Below, in pieces: positions 53,599 through 62,461 of a stretch of DNA of 64,000 nt (position 1 is the stretch's first letter; the number at the start of each line of letters is the position of its first letter). The stretch is from NCBI GenBank assembly GCA_902362595.1, contig CABIXF010000012.1, positions 33,595-97,594 on the forward strand, given 5' to 3'. This stretch comes from Bacteroidaceae bacterium. Lineage in GTDB: Bacteria; Bacteroidota; Bacteroidia; Bacteroidales; Bacteroidaceae. Position numbers and translations under genes: made by a program. The notes below the pieces were generated by a model that was given only the letters and a program-made list of their open reading frames with translations, was not told where the DNA came from and did not search any database.

Positions 53599-54263
53599 CT
53601 AAAAGAAAGAAAATGAAAGATGAAGTGATTTTAGGGTCGGCCTATCTGGCTCCCGTGGAATATTATACTAAACTTTTTGCTTATCCTTCGGTGTATGTGG
53701 AGCGGTATGACCACTACATGAAGCAGACCTACCGGAACCGCTGCGTGATTGCATCGGCCGACGGCCCGCTGGCATTGACCATCCCGACAGAAAAGGGGGA
53801 TGACCTGAAATGCTTGATGAAGGATATACGTATTTCCGACCATGGCAACTGGTGGCACGTACATTGGAATGCTTTTGTGGCAGCTTACAAGCATAGTCCG
53901 TTCTTCGATTATTATGCGGATGAATTCCATCGGTTCTTTGAGCAGAAGTATGTGTTTTTGTTCGATTTCAACTTGGATTTGTGTGAGTGGGTGTGCCAAC
54001 AAATTGATATGCAGCCCCGGCTGATACCGACCGACGATTATGTGGAGGAATCGGAGACTGCGGATGATTTCCGGGAACGGATTCATCCTAAACGGGATTT
54101 TCGGGAGGCGGACAAGGAGTTTGTGCCGAAACCTTATTATCAAGTATTTGACCAAAAACTCGGTTTTTTGCCTAACCTGAGTGTGATAGATTTATTGTTT
54201 AATATGGGACCAGAAAGTTTGCTAGTGTTACGCGACTCCATCGGTTCGTTCAATGAATTTTAA
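53595..54263 (+). CDS. WbqC family protein
   Basis: 222 residues, soluble. The start ILGSAYLAPVEYYTKLFAYP and the motifs NRCVIASADGPLALTIP and DIRISDHGNWWHVHWNAF match WbqC-like proteins, first named from O-antigen clusters and of uncertain biochemical role. No glycan genes are nearby; here it ends the dapB-lepB run. An alternative start is ATG 53613. Confidence 0.85.
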   Translation: MTKRKKMKDEVILGSAYLAPVEYYTKLFAYPSVYVERYDHYMKQTYRNRCVIASADGPLALTIPTEKGDDLKCLMKDIRISDHGNWWHVHWNAFVAAYKHSPFFDYYADEFHRFFEQKYVFLFDFNLDLCEWVCQQIDMQPRLIPTDDYVEESETADDFRERIHPKRDFREADKEFVPKPYYQVFDQKLGFLPNLSVIDLLFNMGPESLLVLRDSIGSFNEF

Positions 54264-54297
54264 GAATACATATATCTTCAAACCGGATTTTATATTG

Positions 54298-54305
54298 TAC
54301 ATTTG
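54298..54305 (+). promoter_or_regulatory. Candidate -7 box of the rhomboid operon
   Basis: TACATTTG, 25 bp before the first rhomboid start. No good -33 match. Confidence 0.45.
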
Positions 54306-54329
54306 CAACTGAATCAATGATTTAACAAC

Positions 54330-55004
54330 ATGAATAATCTTCCAACTGTAACGAAAAACCTGCTTATTATCAATGTGCTCTGTTTTCTTGGGATGTTTGT
54401 GGCCCGGAAATACGGAGTAGATATAGAGAATCTGCTCGGACTTCACTTTTTTCTGGCTTCCGATTTTAATTTGGTACAGCTTATTACGTATATGTTCATG
54501 CATGCCAATTTCTCACATATTTTCTTTAATATGTTTGCGGTATGGATGTTCGGACGGGTGCTGGAACAGGTATGGGGGCCTAAACGTTTCCTGACCTATT
54601 ATATGGTTTGTGGTATTGGTGCCGGTCTGATTCAGGAACTGGTGCACTACGTGGAATATGCCCTGGTATGGTCGAATTATACCTCCGTAGATACGGGTAT
54701 AGGAGTGATTCCGATGGATGTGTTTCTGAACCAATTGACTACGGTGGGAGCTTCGGGGGCCGTGTATGGTATATTGCTGGCTTTTGGTATGCTGTTTCCT
54801 AATAGTCAGATGTTTGTATTTCCTATTCCAATGCCTATCAAGGCGAAGTTTTTCGTCATCGGATATGCCGTTTTGGAACTGGTGTTAGGATTGGGAGGCA
54901 ACGACGGAGTGGCTCATTTTGCACATTTGGGCGGTATGCTGTTTGGCTTGATACTGATAATTTACTGGAGAAAGAAGAATGGCAACGGACGGATTTATTA
55001 CTGA
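54330..55004 (+). CDS. Rhomboid family intramembrane serine protease
   Basis: 224 residues with six predicted membrane helices. Cleaves substrates inside the membrane. The catalytic Ser142 lies in VGASGAVYG and His199 in HFAHLGG; MHANFSHIFFNMFAVWMFG is the conserved loop/helix 2 motif. Overlaps the second rhomboid gene by 26 bp. Confidence 0.93.
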   Translation: MNNLPTVTKNLLIINVLCFLGMFVARKYGVDIENLLGLHFFLASDFNLVQLITYMFMHANFSHIFFNMFAVWMFGRVLEQVWGPKRFLTYYMVCGIGAGLIQELVHYVEYALVWSNYTSVDTGIGVIPMDVFLNQLTTVGASGAVYGILLAFGMLFPNSQMFVFPIPMPIKAKFFVIGYAVLELVLGLGGNDGVAHFAHLGGMLFGLILIIYWRKKNGNGRIYY

Positions 55005-55872
55005 TTTGAAACGGAAATTTCAGCAAGGTGACATTGCAGTACGACTGGTATATGTCAACGTCGCTGTGTTTCTGGTCGTAACGGTGGTGCAGATTTTTCT
55101 GACCTTGTTTAATGTGCCTTCATCGCCTTGGATGCATTTTTTGGAACTACCGGCTTGGATGGAAGCGTTTATCCGTCAGCCTTGGTCGTTGATTACTTAT
55201 ATGTTTATGCATGCCGGTGTGTTGCATATTTTGTTCAACATGCTGTGGCTTTTCTGGTTTGGCCGCTTGTTTTTGGCGTTTTTCTCAGCCAAGCACCTGC
55301 GTGGGTTGTATTTCTTGGGAGGTATTTGTGGAGGATTGCTTTATATGTTGGCCTACAATGTCTTTCCTTATTTTCAGGACGCGGTGTACTCGTCTTACCT
55401 ACTGGGGGCATCGGCCTCGGTACTGGCCATTGTGGTGGCGGTAGGTGTACGTGAGCCGAATTATCCGGTGCAGTTCTTGTTTATCGGTACGGTTCGTCTG
55501 AAATATGTAGCACTGTTCATGGTGGTGCTTGATTTGCTGTTCATGACTTCTGGAAATGCAGGCGGACACATCGCACATTTGGGAGGTGCATTGGCCGGAT
55601 GGTGGTTTGCGGCCGGACTACAAAGTGGGCATGACGCTACGAAATGGATAAACAGGGTTTGTGACTGGTTAGTGGGGCTGGCGCATCCGGTAAAAAGAAA
55701 GCCCAAGATGAAAGTACATTATGGAGGGCGCCAGTCAGATTACGAGTACAATGCCCAGAAGAGACAACGTGAAGCAGAAGTGGACCGAATCTTGGATAAA
55801 TTGCGGAAGTCAGGATACAATAGCCTGACCGATGATGAAAAGAAGAGATTATTTGATGCCAGTAAAAAATGA
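54979..55872 (+). CDS. Second rhomboid family protein with C-terminal cytoplasmic tail
   Basis: 297 residues. Six membrane helices (MHAGVLHILFNMLWLFWFG, LRGLYFLGGICGGLLY) with candidate Ser145 in LGASASVLA (Ala replaces the usual Gly after Ser) and His200 in HIAHLGG. A C-terminal soluble tail of about 70 residues ends in AEVDRILDKLRKSGYNSLTD, a DUF6576-like helix-rich motif. Probably active, though the altered GxSx motif leaves some doubt. Overlaps genes on both sides. Confidence 0.9.
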   Translation: MATDGFITDLKRKFQQGDIAVRLVYVNVAVFLVVTVVQIFLTLFNVPSSPWMHFLELPAWMEAFIRQPWSLITYMFMHAGVLHILFNMLWLFWFGRLFLAFFSAKHLRGLYFLGGICGGLLYMLAYNVFPYFQDAVYSSYLLGASASVLAIVVAVGVREPNYPVQFLFIGTVRLKYVALFMVVLDLLFMTSGNAGGHIAHLGGALAGWWFAAGLQSGHDATKWINRVCDWLVGLAHPVKRKPKMKVHYGGRQSDYEYNAQKRQREAEVDRILDKLRKSGYNSLTDDEKKRLFDASKK

Positions 55873-56927
55873 ATATTTGGGGACATACTGTTAAGGGAGT
55901 GCTTTTACTCGGCAATGTCGGGGTGGGAATAGGATTCTTGTGTTGTGCATATAGTCCTTCTATGTCACCCGTTGCACATCCAATTCTTTCGTGTGCGGGA
56001 TTATTTTTTCCTTTTTTGCTATTATCCGTTTTGGTGTTTATTCCAATATGGTTTTTTTATTGTCGGAAATATGTTTGGGTTCCATTGATATTTTTGGTGG
56101 CAGGGGGTGGAGCAATCTTGACATATACGCCATTTCGGAGTGCAGAAGAAACGGCGAAGGGAGAGGTGTTGAAGTTTTTGACCTATAATGTCATGGGAAT
56201 GCAAGGGGATACCGAAGATGAGTCTCATCCGATACAGACCTACATTCAGCAGAGTGATGCCGATGTGGTTTGTTTGCAGGAATTTCATTGGGACAATGAA
56301 AAGATAAAAAAAGAATTTCCGATGTATCCGTATGTGCGAAGTCTGGAAGTTGGGAATGGGAATAAAATGGGATGTTTGTCACGATTCCCTATTCTTTCGG
56401 TAGAACCTGTCGTTTATAAGAGCGTGACGAATGGTAGCTTTATACTTCGTTTGAAAATGGAAAGTGATACACTAGTTGTAGTGTGCAATCATCTGGAATC
56501 GAATAAATTGGATGCACACGACAAGGAGGTATATGAAGGCCTTCTTAAATCGCCGGAAGAACAGAATGTAAAGGCTGATGGAAAATACCTTTTGCGCAAA
56601 CTGGCCGATGCGGCGGTGATTCGGGCACCTCAGGCTGACTCTGTGGCACAGGCAATCTCTCGTCAGTCATCAAAGTACCTGATGGTGTGTGGTGACTTTA
56701 ATGATTCTCCTATTTCGTATGCACATCATACGATAGGCAGGGGATTGACAGATGCGTATCGTGAGGCTGGGTGGGGACCAGGATTCTCTTATAACCGGAA
56801 CTTCCTCTATTTTCGTATCGACCACATGTTTGTAAACAAAGGTTTCCGAGTGTTGAAATGTAGGGTAGATAATTCCATTTCGGCTTCCGACCATTATCCA
56901 CTGTGGTGCCTGGTAGAGAAATTATAA
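55869..56927 (+). CDS. Membrane-anchored endonuclease/exonuclease/phosphatase family protein
   Basis: 352 residues. Three N-terminal membrane segments, then an EEP catalytic domain (about 95-352): FLTYNVMGMQGD, CLQEFHWDNE (metal-binding Glu), VCNHLESNKL, VCGDFNDSP, RIDHMFVNKGF and SDHYPLWC cover all the family motifs. The active site would face outward if the last helix crosses the membrane. Substrate unknown: nucleic acid, phospholipid or phosphoinositide are all possible. Start overlaps the rhomboid stop by 4 bp. Confidence 0.88.
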   Translation: MNIWGHTVKGVLLLGNVGVGIGFLCCAYSPSMSPVAHPILSCAGLFFPFLLLSVLVFIPIWFFYCRKYVWVPLIFLVAGGGAILTYTPFRSAEETAKGEVLKFLTYNVMGMQGDTEDESHPIQTYIQQSDADVVCLQEFHWDNEKIKKEFPMYPYVRSLEVGNGNKMGCLSRFPILSVEPVVYKSVTNGSFILRLKMESDTLVVVCNHLESNKLDAHDKEVYEGLLKSPEEQNVKADGKYLLRKLADAAVIRAPQADSVAQAISRQSSKYLMVCGDFNDSPISYAHHTIGRGLTDAYREAGWGPGFSYNRNFLYFRIDHMFVNKGFRVLKCRVDNSISASDHYPLWCLVEKL

Positions 56928-56942
56928 CCTGATAAAAACAAT

Positions 56943-59039
56943 ATGATGAAGAATTTATTTTTTGCAGCCGCTATGAGTTGTATGGTATGTGCCTGCGGAC
57001 AGCAGGCAGCTGATACGGACAATCCGTTTCTGACTGAGTTTGAAACGCCTTATGGCACGCCGGATTTCAACCGGATTAAGGTGGAGCATTATGAACCGGC
57101 CTTTCTGAAAGGCATTGAGCAGCAGAATCAGGAAATCAAGGCCATTGTGGAGAATCCGGAAGAACCGACTTTCGAGAATACCATCGTGGCATTGGATAAC
57201 AGTGGGGAAATCCTGGCTCGGGTGAGTGGGGTGTTCTTTGCTTTGACTGAAGCCGATACAAACGATGAACTGATGGCACTGGAGGGCAAAATCGCTCCAA
57301 TGTTGTCTGAACATAGTGACAATATTTTCCTGAATCAGGATTTGTATAAGCGGGTAGCTGCCGTGCATGCGCAGGAGGAGGCCGGAAAAATCACGCTGAC
57401 TACTGAGCAGCATTATCTGCTGGATAAATATTACAAGGAATTTATCCGTTCGGGTGCGGGATTGGATGCCCAGAAACAGGAGCGTCTGCGCGAAATCAAC
57501 AAACAGTTGTCTACGCTGACCATTGAATTCGGCAACCATGTATTGGCTGATAACAACGATTATCTGCTGGTGGTAGACAAGAAAGAAGACTTGGCCGGTC
57601 TGCCGGAAGCGGTGATTGAAGGAGCGGCTCATGAAGCAAAAGCGCACGGAAAGGACGGAAAATGGGTATTTACTTTGCAGGAATCCAGCCGTACACCGTT
57701 GCTGCAGTATGCACAGAACCGTGAGTTGAGAAAGAATATTTATCAGGCTTATACCAGTTTGGGCAACCGGGGCAATGCCAACGACAACAAGGACGTGTTG
57801 AAACAGGTGTTGGCACTCCGTCTGGAAAAGGCACAGCTGATGGGATTCAGTAACTATGCGGAATACCAGTTGTCCGACAACATGGCCAAGACACCTCAGA
57901 ATGCGTTGGATTTATTGTATGGATTGTGGAAATATTCCATCAAGAATGCCGAGGCTGAGGCTGCAGAGCTCCAGAAAATCATGGATCGTGAAGGAAAAGG
58001 CGAGAAACTGGAAGCATGGGACTGGTGGTATTATGCCGAGAAACTCCGTCAGGAAAAATATAGTCTGAACGAAGATGAAATCAAGCCTTATTTCAGTCAG
58101 GAAGATGTGTTCAATGGTTTGTGCATGGTAGTGAACAAGCTGTATGGCATCACACTCACTCCATGTGACTCCATCTCGGTGTACAATAAAGACGTGAAAA
58201 CTTACATTGTGAAGGATGCGGACGGCTCGCTTCTAGGTGTGTTCTACAGTGACTATATGCCACGTGCCAGCAAGCGGAGTGGTGCTTGGATGAGCAACTT
58301 CCGTGAAGAACAGGAAGGTGTCCGCCCGTTGATTTACAATGTGGCCAGCTTTACCAAACCGGCCGGTGACATTCCGTCATTGCTGACCATTGATGAGGCT
58401 CGTACGATGTTCCATGAATTCGGACATGCCCTGCACGGTTTGCTGACACAGTGTAAGTATAAAGGCGTATCCGGTACTTCGGTGGCACGTGACTTTGTGG
58501 AACTTCCTTCGCAGATTATGGAACACTGGGCTGTGGCTCCGGAGGTGCTGAAGATGTATGCCAAGCATTATAAGACCCGTGAGGCCATTCCGGATTCTTT
58601 GATTGCCAAGATTGAGAACCAAGCCTTGTTCAACCAAGGATTCATGACGACCGAGTTGCTGGCTGCCGCTATTCTGGATATGGAGATGCACTGCCTGACC
58701 ACCATGGAAGGCTTTGACGTACTACAGTTTGAAAAGCAGCTGATGGATAAAATCGGTCTGATTCCGCAAATCGCACCTCGTTACCGCTCTACTTACTTCA
58801 ATCACATCATGGGCGGTTATGCGGCCGGATACTATTGCTATCTGTGGGCAGAACGTCTGGATACGGATGCGTTTGAAGCGTTCAAGGAGCATGGATTGTT
58901 TGACCAGGCTACGGCTACTTCCTTCCGCAAGAACATCTTGGAAAAAGGTGGTTCCGACGATCCGATGAAACTGTATGTCACTTTCCGTGGGGCAGAGCCT
59001 AGCATTGAACCGCTGTTGGAGGCACGTGGATTGAAATAA
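56943..59039 (+). CDS. dcp: M3 family peptidyl-dipeptidase, lipoprotein
   Basis: 698 residues. Zinc metallopeptidase that removes dipeptides or cuts short peptides. A lipoprotein signal with lipobox VCACG suggests periplasmic or outer-membrane anchoring. The zinc site is His491-Glu492 and His495 in HEFGHALHG, and TVARDFVELPSQIMEHW-type active-site sequence follows. Starts 15 bp after the EEP gene and is closed by a terminator. Confidence 0.94.
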   Translation: MMKNLFFAAAMSCMVCACGQQAADTDNPFLTEFETPYGTPDFNRIKVEHYEPAFLKGIEQQNQEIKAIVENPEEPTFENTIVALDNSGEILARVSGVFFALTEADTNDELMALEGKIAPMLSEHSDNIFLNQDLYKRVAAVHAQEEAGKITLTTEQHYLLDKYYKEFIRSGAGLDAQKQERLREINKQLSTLTIEFGNHVLADNNDYLLVVDKKEDLAGLPEAVIEGAAHEAKAHGKDGKWVFTLQESSRTPLLQYAQNRELRKNIYQAYTSLGNRGNANDNKDVLKQVLALRLEKAQLMGFSNYAEYQLSDNMAKTPQNALDLLYGLWKYSIKNAEAEAAELQKIMDREGKGEKLEAWDWWYYAEKLRQEKYSLNEDEIKPYFSQEDVFNGLCMVVNKLYGITLTPCDSISVYNKDVKTYIVKDADGSLLGVFYSDYMPRASKRSGAWMSNFREEQEGVRPLIYNVASFTKPAGDIPSLLTIDEARTMFHEFGHALHGLLTQCKYKGVSGTSVARDFVELPSQIMEHWAVAPEVLKMYAKHYKTREAIPDSLIAKIENQALFNQGFMTTELLAAAILDMEMHCLTTMEGFDVLQFEKQLMDKIGLIPQIAPRYRSTYFNHIMGGYAAGYYCYLWAERLDTDAFEAFKEHGLFDQATATSFRKNILEKGGSDDPMKLYVTFRGAEPSIEPLLEARGLK

Positions 59040-59083
59040 AATGTCTGAAAGACAGGGAATATCCTGTACTTTATAAATAAAAG

Positions 59084-59126
59084 AAGGAGCTATTGCTTAA
59101 TTTTTGCAAGCGATAGCTCCTTTTTT
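59084..59126 (+). terminator. Intrinsic terminator of the rhomboid-EEP-dcp unit
   Basis: AAGGAGCTAT / ATAGCTCCTT with an inner GCTT / AAGC pairing, followed by six T. Confidence 0.85.
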
Positions 59127-59181
59127 AGGCTCTATGGCTTAAATATTTACAATGGTTTCCGCATATCTAATGAAAAAAAAC

Positions 59182-59189
59182 TATATTTG
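59182..59189 (+). promoter_or_regulatory. Candidate -7 box of secDF
   Basis: TATATTTG, 55 bp before the secDF start, with a weak -33 (TTTC at 59156-59159, 22-bp gap). Confidence 0.5.
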
Positions 59190-59244
59190 CAACCTTGAAT
59201 AAACGTATCAAATTTTAAAAGTAAATATAATAAATTAAAGTAAC

Positions 59245-62244
59245 ATGCAAAACAAAGGATTTGTAAAGGTTTTTGCGGTATTACTGACCCTTGCGTGTGC
59301 TTTTTACCTTTCATTCTCATTCGTTACCCGTTATCAGATGAACAAGGCGGCTGAGGACCCGAAGGGTTCGGCACATTACCTGGATTCCATGCAGAATCAG
59401 AAGGTGTGGTTGGGGATTTACACGCTGAAACAATGTCGTGAGATGGAAATCGGGTTGGGTTTGGACCTGAAAGGTGGTATGAACGTCATTCTGGAGGTTT
59501 CCGTACCGGACGTAGTGAAGGCGTTGGCCGACAACAAACCGGATGAAGCCTTTAACAAGGCTGTGGCTGAAGCTGCCAAATTGCAGATTAACAGTCAGGA
59601 AGATTTCGTGACCCTGTTTATCAGAGAATACAAGAAACTGGCTCCGGAAGGCAAACTTGCTGAACTTTTTGCCACCCAGCAGTTGAAAGACAAAGTGAAT
59701 ACCCGTAGTACAGATGCAGAAGTTGAGAAAGTATTGCGCGAGGAAGTAAAAGCTGCCGTAGACAACTCTTACAATGTTTTGCGTACACGTATCGACCGTT
59801 TTGGTGTGGCTCAGCCGAACATCCAGACACTGGAAGGAAAGATGGGCCGTATCATGGTGGAACTGCCGGGTATCAAGGAACCGGAACGTGTGAGAAAACT
59901 CTTGCAGGGTTCTGCCAACCTGGAATTTTGGGAAACTTTCGAAGCAAAAGATATCGTGCCGGTATTGGCTTCTGCCGACAACCGTGCCCGTGGCTTGCTG
60001 AACAACGAGGCTCCTGCTGATTCTGTACAGGCTGAAGCCGATACGACTGCAGTGGCTCAGGCTTCTGCCGTTTCTGCCAAAGACAGCTTGACGGCTGCCC
60101 TGAAGGGAGAGACACCGGCTGCTTCCAGTGCAGATATGGAACAGATGAAGAAAGAACATCCGTTGTTGTCTGTACTGCAGCTGAACCAGAGCGGAGTAGG
60201 TTGTATCGTAGGTTATGCCGATTATAAAGATACAGCGGATGTGAACCGCATTCTGAACATGAAGGCCGTGAAGGAAGTGATGCCGCGCGACCTGAAACTG
60301 ATGTGGGGTGTGAAAGCTTCCGATATGGACAAGACCGGACGTATCTTCGAATTGTATGCCATCAAGTCGACTGAACGTAACGGACGTGCGCCGTTGGAAG
60401 GTGATGTAGTAACAGACGCCAAAGACGAATATGACCAGTTCAACAAGCCGTGCGTCAGCATGTCAATGAACACAGAAGGTTCTCGTCGTTGGGCTGCCCT
60501 GACAAAGAAGAACATCGGTAAGGAAATCGCCATCGTATTGGATGGATATGTATACAGTGCACCGCGTGTAAACTCTGAAATTACCGGTGGTAATTCACAG
60601 ATTACGGGTAACTTTACTCCGGAAGTCACAAAAGACTTGGCCAACGTGTTGAAATCCGGTAAGATGCCGGCTCCGGCTCGTATCGTACAGGAAGACATCG
60701 TAGGTCCGTCTTTGGGACAGGAATCTATCAACCAGGGTATCGTATCCTTCATCGTGGCTTTGATTGTCTTGATGGCTTACATGTGTGTGATGTACGGATT
60801 CATTCCGGGTATGGTGGCCAACGGTGCGTTGTTCATCAACTTCTTCTTCACACTGGGTATCCTTTCCTCTTTCCAGGCTGCCTTGACGATGTCTGGTATC
60901 GCCGGTATGGTGTTGTCACTGGGTATGGCCGTGGATGCGAACGTATTGATTTATGAACGTACGAAAGAAGAGCTTCGTGCAGGCAAGGGAACCAAGCAGG
61001 CTTTGGCCGAAGGTTACAAGAACGCGTTCTCTGCCATCTTCGACTCTAACTTGACTTCTATCATCACAGGTGTTATCCTGTTCAACTTCGGTACCGGTCC
61101 GATTCGTGGTTTTGCCACTACCTTGATTATCGGTATCCTCTGTTCGTTCTTCTCAGCCGTGTTCTTGACTCGTCTGGTTTACGAACACTTTATGAATAAG
61201 GACAAATGGTTGAACCTGACATTCACTACAGGCGTTTCAAAGAACCTGATGCAGAATGTACACTATAACTTCATGGGTATCACCAAACGTTCGTTTACGA
61301 TTTGGGCGATTATCATTGTAGTATGTATCGTTTCTTTCTTTGTACGCGGACTGGCACAGAGTATCGACTTCACCGGTGGACGTAACTTCGTGGTTCAGTT
61401 TGAACAGGTGGTACAGCCGGAAACCGTACGTGACCTGCTGCAGCCGAAAGTGGGAGATGCCAACGTACAGGCCATTGCCTTGGGTACAGACGGTAAAACA
61501 ATCCGTGTGACGACCAACTACCGCATCAACGAAGATTCTCCGACAATCGATGCCGAAATCGAAGAGTTCCTTTACAATGCATTGAAAGAAGGTAACTTGC
61601 TGGGCAAGGGTACTACGCTCGAAATCTTCATCGACCGTGATAACCGTGCCGGAGGTTCTATCATCAGTTCTCAGAAGGTAGGTCCTAGCATCGCCGATGA
61701 TATTAAGACTTCAGCTGTATGGTCAGTGGCACTGGCCTTGATTGCCATTGGTCTGTATATCTTGGTTCGTTTCAACAACATTGCCTTCAGTATTGGTGCT
61801 ACGGTTGCATTGACGGTAGATACTGTGCTGATTATCGGAGCATACTCCTTGTGTCACGGATGGATGCCGTTCTCTCTGGAAATAGACCAGACATTCATCG
61901 GAGCCATCCTGACTGCAATCGGTTATTCTATCAATGATAAGGTGGTTATCTTCGACCGTGTGCGTGAGTTCATCGGCTTGTATCCGAAACGTGACCGTAC
62001 GCAATTGTTCAACGATTCGCTGAACACCACTTTGAGCCGTACCATCAACACTTCTTTGAGTACCTTGATTGTGTTGCTGAGTATCTTCATCCTGGGTGGT
62101 GACAGTATCCGTAGCTTTGCATTCGCCATGATTCTGGGTGTGGTAATCGGTACATTGTCTTCTTTGTTCGTGGCTGCCCCGGTAGCTTACCTGACTATGG
62201 GACACAAGATGCCGAAACAAGTAGGTGAAGTAGAAGAAGCATAA
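59245..62244 (+). CDS. secDF: Protein translocase subunit SecDF (fused)
   Basis: 999 residues. Uses the proton gradient to help pull secreted proteins through SecYEG. Both halves are present in one chain: SecD with helix 1, the P1 periplasmic domain (LDLKGGMNVILEV), a low-complexity Ala-rich insert (about 255-295), and SecD helices (AVDANVLIYERTKEELRAG); then SecF (IDFTGGRNFVVQFE, GYSINDKVVIFDRVREF). The fused form is usual in Bacteroidetes. Preferred-codon bias points to high expression. Confidence 0.97.
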   Translation: MQNKGFVKVFAVLLTLACAFYLSFSFVTRYQMNKAAEDPKGSAHYLDSMQNQKVWLGIYTLKQCREMEIGLGLDLKGGMNVILEVSVPDVVKALADNKPDEAFNKAVAEAAKLQINSQEDFVTLFIREYKKLAPEGKLAELFATQQLKDKVNTRSTDAEVEKVLREEVKAAVDNSYNVLRTRIDRFGVAQPNIQTLEGKMGRIMVELPGIKEPERVRKLLQGSANLEFWETFEAKDIVPVLASADNRARGLLNNEAPADSVQAEADTTAVAQASAVSAKDSLTAALKGETPAASSADMEQMKKEHPLLSVLQLNQSGVGCIVGYADYKDTADVNRILNMKAVKEVMPRDLKLMWGVKASDMDKTGRIFELYAIKSTERNGRAPLEGDVVTDAKDEYDQFNKPCVSMSMNTEGSRRWAALTKKNIGKEIAIVLDGYVYSAPRVNSEITGGNSQITGNFTPEVTKDLANVLKSGKMPAPARIVQEDIVGPSLGQESINQGIVSFIVALIVLMAYMCVMYGFIPGMVANGALFINFFFTLGILSSFQAALTMSGIAGMVLSLGMAVDANVLIYERTKEELRAGKGTKQALAEGYKNAFSAIFDSNLTSIITGVILFNFGTGPIRGFATTLIIGILCSFFSAVFLTRLVYEHFMNKDKWLNLTFTTGVSKNLMQNVHYNFMGITKRSFTIWAIIIVVCIVSFFVRGLAQSIDFTGGRNFVVQFEQVVQPETVRDLLQPKVGDANVQAIALGTDGKTIRVTTNYRINEDSPTIDAEIEEFLYNALKEGNLLGKGTTLEIFIDRDNRAGGSIISSQKVGPSIADDIKTSAVWSVALALIAIGLYILVRFNNIAFSIGATVALTVDTVLIIGAYSLCHGWMPFSLEIDQTFIGAILTAIGYSINDKVVIFDRVREFIGLYPKRDRTQLFNDSLNTTLSRTINTSLSTLIVLLSIFILGGDSIRSFAFAMILGVVIGTLSSLFVAAPVAYLTMGHKMPKQVGEVEEA

Positions 62245-62268
62245 TAAGAATCTGATATAATGTTTGAA

Positions 62269-62305
62269 GAACGGCTGTTTTCCGCGTGAAGACAGCCGTT
62301 TTTTT
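62269..62305 (+). terminator. Intrinsic terminator of secDF
   Basis: AACGGCTGT / ACAGCCGTT extended by TTC / GAA, 5-nt loop, followed by seven T. It lies just before the insertion sequence. Confidence 0.88.
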
Positions 62306-62347
62306 AGGGACATTCAGTAGGGACATTCAGTAAATAATATAAAATTA

Positions 62348-62393
62348 GCCAACTAATTCATACACAAAGTGTTGCGAATTAGCTGGCTTTTTT
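62348..62393 (+). terminator. Read-in terminator at the left end of the IS
   Basis: GCCAACTAATTC / GAATTAGCTGGC (11 of 12 pairs), 16-nt loop, then six T. It would stop transcription coming from secDF. Confidence 0.75.
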
Positions 62394-62402
62394 GTATCTT
62401 TA
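62371..62402 (+). promoter_or_regulatory. Transposase promoter
   Basis: GTTG at 62371-62374, 20 bp, TATCTTTA at 62395-62402. The right arm of the read-in terminator lies inside the spacer. Confidence 0.6.
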
Positions 62403-62461
62403 GGTATTCCCCCGAAAATGAGGTTTGGCAGCCAAAACGGGGGAAATACTCCAACCAAGAT

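Noticed and set aside
62369..62461. Longer N-terminus for the transposase
   Set aside because: The extension runs through the -7 box and T-tract; the ATG at 62462 gives a natural start.
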